Positions 1 through 6,110 of a DNA stretch of 7,900 bases are shown one piece after another. Source of the stretch: Pseudomonadota bacterium (GTDB lineage Bacteria; Pseudomonadota; Alphaproteobacteria; Rhizobiales; Hyphomicrobiaceae); the NCBI GenBank assembly GCA_023392135.1, contig JAEVZQ010000145.1:1-7900 (forward strand), read 5' to 3'. A program made the position numbers and the translations under genes. How positions within the stretch are numbered: the stretch's first letter is position 1; each line of letters opens with the position of its first letter. Under the pieces are notes generated by a model that had not been told where the DNA came from, ran no database searches, and saw nothing but the letters and a program-made list of their open reading frames with translations.

Positions 1-1
1 T

Positions 2-127
2 CAAGTCGAATTCGTGCCGATTTCGGCTGCGGAGTTCGTCGAAATGGAGGCGCAAGTCGCCGCCGGAGCGTACCTGCCGGAATGCAAGTCCGGCCCCACG
101 GGAAGCCTTGTGGGAGCCGCGCAATGA
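2..127 (+). CDS. pxpB: 5-oxoprolinase subunit PxpB (KipI/allophanate hydrolase subunit 1 family), C-terminal end only
   Basis: Only the last 41 codons are present; the gene begins upstream of the window. The frame opens with QVEFVPISAAEFVEME and ends at TGA 125-127. The VxFVPIS...EF segment is typical of the C-terminus of PxpB/KipI proteins (COG2049), which usually have about 220-240 residues. In that family PxpB works with PxpC and PxpA in ATP-dependent hydrolysis of 5-oxoproline to glutamate in the cytoplasm; related proteins are allophanate hydrolase subunits or KipI. The assignment leans strongly on the directly overlapping PxpC-type gene, because the B-C pair is a standard arrangement. 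No pxpA is visible, and it may lie upstream. The short visible part cannot separate a true oxoprolinase subunit from the allophanate hydrolase relatives. Confidence 0.72.
   Translation, partial: QVEFVPISAAEFVEMEAQVAAGAYLPECKSGPTGSLVGAAQ
113..116 (+). promoter_or_regulatory. Ribosome binding site for pxpC
   Basis: GGAG lies seven bases before ATG 124, inside the end of pxpB. It decides the start at 124 over the in-frame upstream ATG at 82 and supports coupled translation of the two subunits. Confidence 0.6.
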
Positions 128-1152
128 CGCCGCATCTTTCGGTGCTCGATCCCGGTTTGCTGACGACCGTTCAGGATCTCGGCCGTCATAACGCGCAGGA
201 TCTCGGAATTCCGGTGTCCGGGGTCATGGATCCGGTCAGCCTGCGGCTTGCCAATGCGTTGGTCGGAAATCCCGATGGAATGGCGGGGCTCGAGATCAGC
301 ATCATCGGTCCGACATTGCGTGTCGAAGCGGGATCCGTACGGGTCGCTCTGGCCGGCAGCGACACGCAAATGGAAATAATTTCCGAGCCTCAGCGAAAGG
401 TTCCACCGCTTTGCAGCGTGCGGCTCCAACGCGGGCAGGTGTTCCGCGTCGGGTCCCTGCGTGACACGGCTTATGCCTGCCTTGCCGTGGAAGGCGGCTT
501 CAACCTGCCGGCTGTCTTCGGCAGTCTGTCGACCTATCTGCGGGCCGGCTTCGGGGGTTTCCAAGGCCGCCAGCTAAGCAAGCTCGACTGCATTCCACTG
601 GTCCTCGATGCCGTCCCAAGGCGAAAGGAACTGTTTCTTCGCGAGGCTTCAAACGTGTACTCCGAAGGACCGATCCGTGTCGTGCTCGGTCCGCAGGAGG
701 ACCGCTTCACAGCGGATGGACTGGGAGCCTTTCTAGGCGGGGAGTATACGGTCACACCACAATCGGATCGGATGGGACTTCGGCTCTCGGGTCCCTCCGT
801 CGAGCATCGCGACGGTCATGACATCATTTCCGAAGGCATTGCGTCAGGATCAATTCAGGTCCCCGGAAATGGTCAGCCGATCATTCTGGTCGCTGATCAC
901 CAGACAACGGGTGGCTACCCAAAAGTGGCGACCGTGATATCGAGCGACTTACCCAGGCTGGCCCGCCTCTTGCCCGGACACAAGATCCGCTTCAGGGCCG
1001 TGACGGCAGCCGAGGCACTTGCTGCCCGGCGCGCGCAGGAAGACGCGATTGCGGCGTGCAGGGCCGCATTCGAGCCGGTCGAAGAGCGCACGCGCCTCGA
1101 GTTGCTGCTGAGCGAGAACCTGATCAGCGGTGTCGTGAAAGCCGCGTTCTGA
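124..1152 (+). CDS. pxpC: 5-oxoprolinase subunit PxpC (KipA/biotin-dependent carboxyltransferase family)
   Basis: This is a complete protein of 342 residues, normal for the PxpC/KipA family (COG1984, allophanate hydrolase subunit 2-like). Family landmarks in order: an N-terminal LDPGLLTTVQDLGR block (8-21), GVMDPVSLRLAN (33-44), GSLSTYLRAGFGGFQGR (133-149), GPQEDRF (189-195), SDRMGLRLSGP (214-224), SEGIASGSIQVPGNG (236-250) and the QTTGGYPKVATVISSDLPRLA block (260-280). In the family, PxpC acts with PxpB and PxpA on 5-oxoproline (pyroglutamate), a product of glutamine and glutathione breakdown. I chose ATG 124 because it forms an ATGA overlap with the pxpB stop, has GGAG at 113-116 seven bases upstream, and starts the protein where homologues start. 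An in-frame ATG at 82 would add 14 residues unlike the family. 'Biotin-dependent carboxyltransferase' is the usual database name, but no biotin site is visible. The substrate (oxoproline, allophanate or other amide) is inferred from family only. Confidence 0.88.
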   Translation: MTPHLSVLDPGLLTTVQDLGRHNAQDLGIPVSGVMDPVSLRLANALVGNPDGMAGLEISIIGPTLRVEAGSVRVALAGSDTQMEIISEPQRKVPPLCSVRLQRGQVFRVGSLRDTAYACLAVEGGFNLPAVFGSLSTYLRAGFGGFQGRQLSKLDCIPLVLDAVPRRKELFLREASNVYSEGPIRVVLGPQEDRFTADGLGAFLGGEYTVTPQSDRMGLRLSGPSVEHRDGHDIISEGIASGSIQVPGNGQPIILVADHQTTGGYPKVATVISSDLPRLARLLPGHKIRFRAVTAAEALAARRAQEDAIAACRAAFEPVEERTRLELLLSENLISGVVKAAF

Positions 1153-1161
1153 TAGGAGCGG

Positions 1162-1188
1162 TGACATTTGCCGATTAGGCAGGTGTCA
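1162..1188 (+). terminator. Hairpin after pxpC, probable transcript end or RNA-stabilising structure
   Basis: TGACATTTGCC (1162-1172) can pair with GGCAGGTGTCA (1178-1188) around a five-base GATTA loop. This gives an 11-bp stem in RNA: nine Watson-Crick pairs and two adjacent G-U pairs. It begins ten bases after the pxpC stop, which is where an intrinsic terminator would be expected. No run of T follows (the next bases are GGGATCG), so it is not a classical Rho-independent terminator. It may instead protect the 3' end or act with Rho. Its position before a gene-poor stretch and an unrelated operon supports a boundary role, which is inference. Confidence 0.45.
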
Positions 1189-1298
1189 GGGATCGTTGAT
1201 TCGAGCGAGACTTGATTAAACTAAAGCCCCGAACAGGGTTGTAGAATAAGCCACTGAGCTGACGATATATTTCGTCTGCCGGCGCATCACCACCCTCG

Positions 1299-1308
1299 GA
1301 TAATTATC
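1299..1308. promoter_or_regulatory. Perfect 10-bp palindrome GATAATTATC, possible operator or -10 region
   Basis: GATAATTATC equals its own reverse complement and sits in the A+T-rich part of the tkt upstream region. The first six bases, GATAAT, also match five of six positions of the sigma-70 -10 consensus. The symmetry does not extend outward. A short A+T palindrome can arise by chance, so the regulatory role is only a suggestion. Confidence 0.25.
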
Positions 1309-1392
1309 GTGACACCCTGGCGTCATTTCCGCCCTTCATCGCCATAGCATAGCCGATAGCCGCGCTGCGGCCGCGCTGACCTCTCTATGTGG

Positions 1393-1413
1393 GCCCAAGG
1401 TATCCTGCTGGGC
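1393..1413 (+). other. Small hairpin in the putative tkt leader
   Basis: GCCCA (1393-1397) pairs with TGGGC (1409-1413), and AGG (1398-1400) pairs with CCT (1404-1406) around a TAT loop, leaving a two-base GC bulge. This makes an eight-pair imperfect stem about 185 bases before the tkt start. No T run follows, so it is not a terminator. I do not recognise it as a known riboswitch or attenuator, and it may be chance in GC-rich DNA. Confidence 0.25.
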
Positions 1414-1587
1414 GTTGGCTCACTTCCGTCCGTCCGACAGGACCTGCGGTAAATGGCCATGACTCAAGCGGCGCCGATCCTTTCCCGAGATGGAGCGTTC
1501 CGTACTCGATCGCGCAAGGGACCGGCGAGAGACTGCAACGCTCACGCCGGCCAGATTTGGAGACGCCGCTCTCCGTAAAGTGGGCAC

Positions 1588-1593
1588 AGGTGA
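1588..1593 (+). promoter_or_regulatory. Ribosome binding site for tkt
   Basis: AGGTGA lies five bases before ATG 1599. It decides the tkt start, because the open frame continues upstream to an ATG at 1389 without a stop. Confidence 0.65.
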
Positions 1594-1598
1594 ATGAA

Positions 1599-3683
1599 AT
1601 GGCCGATCTCGATCAGCTCAGCATCAACACCATGCGAACGCTTGCCATCGATGCCGTGCAGAAGGCCAATTCCGGCCATCCGGGCACGCCGATGGCCATG
1701 GCCCCCACGGCCTACACACTGTGGCAGAAGCGGCTGCGATTTGATCCGGCCGACCCTATATGGCCGGACCGCGACCGGTTCGTGCTCTCCGTCGGCCATG
1801 CCTCGATGCTCCTTTGGGCCCTTCTGCATCTGACCGGCGTGCGCGCTGTCGATGCAGAGTATGAGCAGCTGGACCAGCCCGCGGTCACCCTCGACGACAT
1901 CAAGCGCTTTCGCCAGCTTGGCAGCAAGTGTCCGGGGCACCCGGAGTATCATTTGACGTCCGGCGTCGAGGCCACCACTGGTCCCCTGGGCCAGGGCGCG
2001 GCTATGAGCGTCGGAATGGCGATTGCGCGCGAATGGATGGCGCAGCATTTCAATCGCCCGGGCTATCCGATATTCGATTATGACGTCTATTCGCTTTGCA
2101 GCGACGGAGACATGATGGAGGGAATTTCGGGCGAAGCCGCTTCGCTCGCCGGCCATCTGAAACTCGAGCATCTTTGCTGGATCTACGACCGCAATCGCGT
2201 GAGCATCGAGGGTTCGACGGAGCTTGCCTTCACGGAGGACGTGCCGGCCCGCTTTCTGGCCTACGGCTGGTCGGTGCTCTTCGTGCAAGACGCGAACGAT
2301 ACGGCTGAGATTGAAAAGGCGCTCGCCCGTTTCAGTGCAACCAAGGGCCAGCCGACGCTCATCGTCATTGATAGTCACATCGGCTACGGCTCGCCGAACA
2401 AGCAGGATAGCGCAGCGGCCCACGGAGCGCCCCTCGGGGCTGACGAGGTCAAGCTCGTGAAGCAGGTCTATGGCTGGCCCGAGGACGCGCAATTTCTCAT
2501 TCCCGATGGAGTTTATGAGCACTTCAGAAAGGGGATCGGGGAGCGCGGGCGCCGGCTCCGGGCGGATTGGGAGGACATGCTCGGACGCTACCGGCAGGAC
2601 CATCCCGAGCTCGCCGAAGCGCTCGACCAGATGCAGACGCGGGAGTTGCCCGAGGGCTGGGACACCGATATTCCGAGCTTTCCCGCCGATGCGGAGGGAA
2701 TTGCCAGCCGCGACAGCTCGGGCAAAGTCGAGAATGCGATCGCCGCCAACGTACCTTGGCTGATCGGCGGTTCAGCCGACCTTGCCCCGTCGACAAAGAC
2801 GCATCTGAAGCTTGAGGGCAGCGGCGACTTCCAGCCGGGGAACTATCGTGGACGAAACTTCCACTTCGGTGTGCGCGAGCATGCAATGGGGGCTGTCTGC
2901 AATGGGATGGCTTTGTCCAAGATACGTGCGTTCGGTTCCAGTTTCCTGATCTTCTCCGACTACATGCGCGCTGCCATTCGGCTGTCGGCGATCATGGAGG
3001 TTCCGGTCATATACATTTTTACACACGATTCCATCGGAGTTGGCGAGGATGGTCCGACGCATCAGCCGGTCGAGCAGCTTGCCTCGCTCCGAGCCATTCC
3101 CGGTCTGCTGACCATACGGCCCTGCGACGCGAATGAGGTAGCGGAATCATGGCGCGTGGTGATGGCCTCTAGGCATCAGCCGGCCTGCCTCGTGCTTTCC
3201 CGCCAGAAACTGCCAACGCTCGATCGCAGCCGTCTTGCCCCTGCCAATGGTCTGGCCCGCGGAGCGTATATTCTGTCCGATCCGCCGGACGGAATGCCGG
3301 ATGTCATTCTGATCGGTACCGGCAGCGAGGTCAGCCTTTGCGTCTCCGCGGCCGACGAGCTCGCGGCCGAGGGCGTCAAAGCCCGGGTCGTTTCGATGCC
3401 CAGCTGGCACTTGTTCGAGCTTCAAGATCCCGCCTATCGCGCCGAAGTGCTCCCGCCCGAAATCAAGGCGCGCGTCTCGGTCGAGCAGGCCGCTACCATC
3501 GGTTGGGAGCGCTACGTCGGCACCAGCGGCGCCATGATCGGCATGCACACGTTCGGTGCCTCCGCGCCGCTCAAGGCGCTACTGACCAAGTTCGGTTTCA
3601 CGCCCGATCGCGTGGCCGACGCCGCGCGCGATCAGGTGCGACGAGCGCGAAGTGCAGCCACCCTCGAAGCGGCGGGTGCATGA
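1599..3683 (+). CDS. tkt: Transketolase
   Basis: This is a complete 694-residue cytoplasmic transketolase, a thiamine diphosphate (TPP) enzyme that moves two-carbon ketol units between sugar phosphates in the non-oxidative pentose phosphate pathway. The N-terminal pyrophosphate-binding domain shows SGHPG (25-29), VGHASMLLW (65-73), EATTGPLGQG (124-133) and the TPP/metal motif SDGDMMEG (168-175) completed by YDRN (196-199). The central pyrimidine-binding domain shows GSADLAPS (391-398), FGVREHAMGA (423-432, with Glu427 the expected catalytic acid), THDSIGVGEDGPTHQPVE (475-492) and RAIP (498-501). The C-terminal domain includes GTGSEV (573-578). The frame is open back to an ATG at 1389, but those 70 extra residues look unlike any transketolase N-terminus. 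ATG 1599 has a good ribosome site and gives the normal MADLDQ...NTMRTLAIDAVQKANSGHPG start; GTG 1590 is a weaker alternative. Its stop overlaps the zwf start (ATGA, 3680-3683), so it heads a sugar-phosphate operon. Confidence 0.95.
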   Translation: MADLDQLSINTMRTLAIDAVQKANSGHPGTPMAMAPTAYTLWQKRLRFDPADPIWPDRDRFVLSVGHASMLLWALLHLTGVRAVDAEYEQLDQPAVTLDDIKRFRQLGSKCPGHPEYHLTSGVEATTGPLGQGAAMSVGMAIAREWMAQHFNRPGYPIFDYDVYSLCSDGDMMEGISGEAASLAGHLKLEHLCWIYDRNRVSIEGSTELAFTEDVPARFLAYGWSVLFVQDANDTAEIEKALARFSATKGQPTLIVIDSHIGYGSPNKQDSAAAHGAPLGADEVKLVKQVYGWPEDAQFLIPDGVYEHFRKGIGERGRRLRADWEDMLGRYRQDHPELAEALDQMQTRELPEGWDTDIPSFPADAEGIASRDSSGKVENAIAANVPWLIGGSADLAPSTKTHLKLEGSGDFQPGNYRGRNFHFGVREHAMGAVCNGMALSKIRAFGSSFLIFSDYMRAAIRLSAIMEVPVIYIFTHDSIGVGEDGPTHQPVEQLASLRAIPGLLTIRPCDANEVAESWRVVMASRHQPACLVLSRQKLPTLDRSRLAPANGLARGAYILSDPPDGMPDVILIGTGSEVSLCVSAADELAAEGVKARVVSMPSWHLFELQDPAYRAEVLPPEIKARVSVEQAATIGWERYVGTSGAMIGMHTFGASAPLKALLTKFGFTPDRVADAARDQVRRARSAATLEAAGA

Positions 3684-5266
3684 TGATCGACAAGGCAGGC
3701 CTCAACGAAAGTGTCCCGTCTGCGGCCGCATCGACGATGATGCGAATGACAGTTCGACAGGCGCCGCCGGCTCAGCTCGTATTGTTTGGCGCCGTCGGTG
3801 ATCTCACAAAACGTCTGGTGATCCCTGCCCTTTATAATTTGGTGCGGGCCGGAAGGCTCGCCGACGGCTTCTCGGTTACCGGCATCGATCATAATCCCTT
3901 TACGACAGAGACCTGGCGCGACAGCCTTTGGCAAATGATGGAATCGCTCATCCGCGCCCCCGATTCCGGATTTCATACCGAACGTTTCGACCGGCAAGCC
4001 TGGAATTGGCTTATGGACCGCCTCAACTTCTTGCGGGGCGATTTCACCGAACCGGAGACGTATCGTCGGCTCGGTGAGCTGATATCGAAAAAAGGGGCGA
4101 GCCAGGACGGAGCCAATAATGTCCTGTTCTACCTAGCTACTGCTGAAAGGTTTTTCGGGCCAGTGGTCGAGCGGCTCGGCCGCGCCGGGCTCACCCGGAC
4201 CAGCGGTGGTTGGCGGCGGGTGATTGTCGAAAAACCGTTCGGTCACGACCTGCCTTCGGCGCGCGCGCTCAACGCCCTGATGCTGGATTGTCTGACAGAG
4301 GATCAGATCTACCGGATCGACCATTACCTCGGCAAGGAGACGGTCCAGAATATTCTGGTGCTGCGCTTCGCAAATGGGATCTTCGAGCCGCTGTGGAACC
4401 GTGATCATGTCGATCACGTCCAGATTACAGCCGCCGAGACGATCGGTATCGGAACCCGCGGCAGGTTCTACGAACAAACCGGTGCCTTGCGGGACATGGT
4501 GCCGAACCATCTGTTCCAACTCTTGGCGATGGTCGGGATGGAGCCGCCTGTCTCGTTCGATGCAGACGCCGTGCGCAACAAGAAAACAGACCTCTTCTCT
4601 GCCATCCATCCAATCTCTCCCGCGGATGCGGTGCGGGGACAGTACGGAGCGGGCAACATCCTCGGACGGGCTGTTTCTGATTACCGCCACGAGCCCGACG
4701 TCGCGCGCGATTCCAATACGGAAACCTATGCGGCCCTCAGACTGAGTATTGATAATTGGCGCTGGGCGGGCGTGCCCTTCTATCTGCGCACCGGCAAACA
4801 TCTGGCCGCGCGCACAACGGAAATTGCCATCCAGTTCCGCCAGGCGCCGTTCGCCTTGTTCAGCGAGACGCCGGTCGAACTGTTGCCTCCGAATATTATG
4901 CGACTGCGGATTCAGCCCGACGAGGGAATGTCGGTGAGCTTCAGTGCCAAACGGCCATGCCCTGAGATCAGGATCGACGGTGTCGCGATGAATTTCGCCT
5001 ATCGTGACTATTTCGAGCCGCTCGCGGCCGTTGGTTACGAAACGCTCATTTACGATGCTCTCATCGGCGATGCGACGTTGTTCCAGCGGGCCGACGCTGT
5101 GGAGGCGGCGTGGTGCGCCGTGCAGCCGGTCCTCGATGCCTGGGCCGCCCAACCGCCGCGCGGCTTTCCGAATTATGAGGCCGGCACCGCAGGGCCTGAA
5201 GCCGCCGATCGGCTTTTGGCGCGGGATGGCCATGCATGGCTCCCGATCGGGGCCAATCACGCATGA
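3680..5266 (+). CDS. zwf: Glucose-6-phosphate dehydrogenase, divergent type
   Basis: This 528-residue enzyme should oxidise glucose-6-phosphate to 6-phosphogluconolactone, the first step of the oxidative pentose phosphate and Entner-Doudoroff routes. Visible landmarks are the Rossmann loop FGAVGDLTKR (36-45), VEKPFGHDL (183-191), the substrate site RIDHYLGKETVQN (212-224, with His215 and Lys219), FYEQTGALRDMVPNH (263-277, His277 the expected catalytic base), FYLRTGK (367-373) and LRIQPDEG (409-416). The length is somewhat above the usual 480-510 because of a roughly 28-residue N-terminal lead. The ATG at 3680 overlaps the tkt stop. ATGs at 3683, 3737, 3740 and 3746 are also in frame, and no strong ribosome site separates them, so translation probably relies on coupling to tkt. 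Oddity: residues aligning with the NADP 2'-phosphate contacts are changed (Val39, Asp70-His71-Asn72), so the preferred cofactor may not be NADP. The gene is followed by a five-codon ORF and a HAD phosphatase. Confidence 0.93.
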   Translation: MMIDKAGLNESVPSAAASTMMRMTVRQAPPAQLVLFGAVGDLTKRLVIPALYNLVRAGRLADGFSVTGIDHNPFTTETWRDSLWQMMESLIRAPDSGFHTERFDRQAWNWLMDRLNFLRGDFTEPETYRRLGELISKKGASQDGANNVLFYLATAERFFGPVVERLGRAGLTRTSGGWRRVIVEKPFGHDLPSARALNALMLDCLTEDQIYRIDHYLGKETVQNILVLRFANGIFEPLWNRDHVDHVQITAAETIGIGTRGRFYEQTGALRDMVPNHLFQLLAMVGMEPPVSFDADAVRNKKTDLFSAIHPISPADAVRGQYGAGNILGRAVSDYRHEPDVARDSNTETYAALRLSIDNWRWAGVPFYLRTGKHLAARTTEIAIQFRQAPFALFSETPVELLPPNIMRLRIQPDEGMSVSFSAKRPCPEIRIDGVAMNFAYRDYFEPLAAVGYETLIYDALIGDATLFQRADAVEAAWCAVQPVLDAWAAQPPRGFPNYEAGTAGPEAADRLLARDGHAWLPIGANHA

Positions 5267-5280
5267 CAAACCAGAAATGA
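5263..5280 (+). other. Five-codon ORF bridging zwf and the HAD gene, possible translational coupler
   Basis: ATG 5263 begins a tiny ORF, MTNQK, ending at TGA 5278-5280. Its start overlaps the zwf stop as ATGA (5263-5266), and its stop overlaps the HAD start as ATGA (5277-5280). A ribosome finishing zwf could reinitiate, read five codons and reinitiate again on the HAD gene, which has no good Shine-Dalgarno of its own. The peptide itself is unlikely to have a function. The arrangement is seen in the sequence; the role is inference and could be chance. Confidence 0.3.
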
Positions 5281-6110
5281 AAACGCTGCCGAAGATCTCT
5301 TTGCTCATCGCCGACGTCGACGGCACCCTTGTGACACGCGACAAGGCTCTGACCGAGCGCGCTCGGAGGGCGGTCAGCGCGTTACGCGCCGCCGGCATCA
5401 AGTTCGCCATCACCAGCGGCCGGCCACCGAGGGGAATGGCGATGCTGATCGAGCCGCTTGCGCTCGATACGCCGGTAGCCGGCTTCAACGGGGGAATGTT
5501 CGTCAAACCCGACCTCACCGTTATCGAGGAGCGGACGCTTCCGCGCGACATCGCTGAGCAAGCGATTGGGCTTATTCTGGACCGCGGTCTCGACGTCTGG
5601 GTCTATGCTGGCAATGACTGGCTCATCCGCCATCCCAGTGCGCCGCATGTCGATCGCGAGGCCCGGACGGTCAAATTTCCTCCCACGGTCGTCAGTGACT
5701 TCACGGAGCATCTGGGCCGCGCCGTTAAAATCGTCGGCGTCAGCGACGATTATGACTTGGTCAAACGCTGCGAGGCCGATGTTAAGGCAGCACTGGCGGA
5801 TCGCGCCACAGCGGCACGCTCGCAACCTTATTACCTCGACGTGACCCACGTGGATGCAAACAAAGGGTACGTCGCTGACTTCCTTTCACGAGCTCTCCGG
5901 ATTCCGTGCGAAGAGATTGCGACGATCGGCGATCAGCAAAATGATGTCCTGATGTTCAAGAGATCCGGCTTCAGCATGGCGATGGGCAACTCGACCGAGG
6001 ACGTGAAGCGGCTCGCGAGCGCCGTAACCGATTCGTACGATAATGAAGGTTTCGCGAAGGCGGTCGAGCGCTTCATCCTGAATAAGTCCATTTATGAGGT
6101 TTCATCATGA
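5277..6110 (+). CDS. Cof-type HAD-superfamily hydrolase, probable sugar-phosphate phosphatase
   Basis: This 277-residue protein has all four HAD phosphatase motifs. Motif I is DVDGT (13-17), with Asp13 the expected nucleophile and Asp15 the acid/base. Motif II is ITSGRP (45-50, Ser47). Motif III is the lysine in NKG (Lys196). Motif IV is GDQQND (218-223), with Asp219 and Asp223 for magnesium. A long insert between motifs II and III fits a C2 (Cof/IIB) cap, and the length is typical of that family. Members are cytoplasmic phosphatases acting on small phosphorylated sugars, cofactors or metabolic side products, and sequence alone rarely gives the substrate. The start at ATG 5277 is ten bases after the zwf stop and puts motif I close to the N-terminus; the open frame upstream lies inside zwf and is not part of the protein. 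Its stop overlaps the tal start (ATGA). Its place between zwf and tal suggests a sugar-phosphate substrate or a metabolite-repair role, which is inference. Confidence 0.87.
   Translation: MKTLPKISLLIADVDGTLVTRDKALTERARRAVSALRAAGIKFAITSGRPPRGMAMLIEPLALDTPVAGFNGGMFVKPDLTVIEERTLPRDIAEQAIGLILDRGLDVWVYAGNDWLIRHPSAPHVDREARTVKFPPTVVSDFTEHLGRAVKIVGVSDDYDLVKRCEADVKAALADRATAARSQPYYLDVTHVDANKGYVADFLSRALRIPCEEIATIGDQQNDVLMFKRSGFSMAMGNSTEDVKRLASAVTDSYDNEGFAKAVERFILNKSIYEVSS
6096..6100 (+). promoter_or_regulatory. Ribosome binding site for tal
   Basis: GAGGT lies six bases before ATG 6107, within the last codons of the HAD gene. It supports the tal start that overlaps the HAD stop, and suggests tal can be initiated directly as well as by coupling. 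Confidence 0.55.

Larger units (their letters stand above)
1153..1598 (+). promoter_or_regulatory. Intergenic region, probable promoter and leader of the tkt-zwf-HAD-tal-pgi operon
   Basis: About 446 bases separate pxpC from tkt and hold no convincing gene. The part from about 1200 to 1310 is visibly richer in A+T than the flanking genes, as expected for a promoter. Weak -10-like elements are GATAAT at 1299-1304, TATATT at 1266-1271 and TAGAAT at 1242-1247. A TTGATT at 1212-1217 resembles a -35 box, but it is 24 bases from TAGAAT, too far for a sigma-70 promoter, so I cannot fix one promoter. Other structure includes a perfect 10-bp palindrome at 1299-1308, a 9-base direct repeat GCCGCGCTG at 1359-1367 and 1370-1378, and a leader hairpin at 1393-1413. 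This is the only sizeable gap before pgi, so it probably drives the whole sugar-phosphate operon. Confidence 0.5.

Noticed and set aside
1..564. Open frame of 187 codons on the minus strand
   Set aside because: It lies opposite pxpB/pxpC, its translation shows no recognisable domain, and the + strand genes have clear family motifs. It is a shadow of GC-rich codon use.
1212..1247. TTGATT and TAGAAT as a sigma-70 promoter
   Set aside because: The spacing is 24 bases, well beyond the normal 16-19, so I do not call a defined promoter here.
1453..1578. Small ORF of 41 codons in the tkt leader (begins MAMTQAAPIL)
   Set aside because: It has no clear ribosome site, an Arg-rich non-descript sequence and no known match that I recall. 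It could be an upstream ORF, but nothing beyond its open frame supports it.
1389..1598. N-terminal extension of transketolase from ATG 1389
   Set aside because: The 70 residues do not resemble any transketolase start, and ATG 1599 has a well-placed AGGTGA and the expected family N-terminus.
2099..2200. Ser168 in place of the first Gly of the TPP GDG motif, and Arg198 in place of the first Asn/Asp of the NN/DN pair in transketolase
   Set aside because: The metal ligands expected from yeast transketolase (the Asp of the motif and Asn199) are kept, and SDGD is, as far as I recall, common in this subfamily. This does not suggest loss of activity.
1542..2603. Open frame of 353 codons on the minus strand opposite tkt
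   Set aside because: It is fully antisense to conserved transketolase motifs, is rich in Arg/His/Gly without a domain, and has no supporting context.
4133..5551. Open frame of 472 codons on the minus strand opposite zwf and the HAD gene
   Set aside because: It is long, but it crosses two well-supported genes and shows no domain. Long antisense frames are common in GC-rich DNA.
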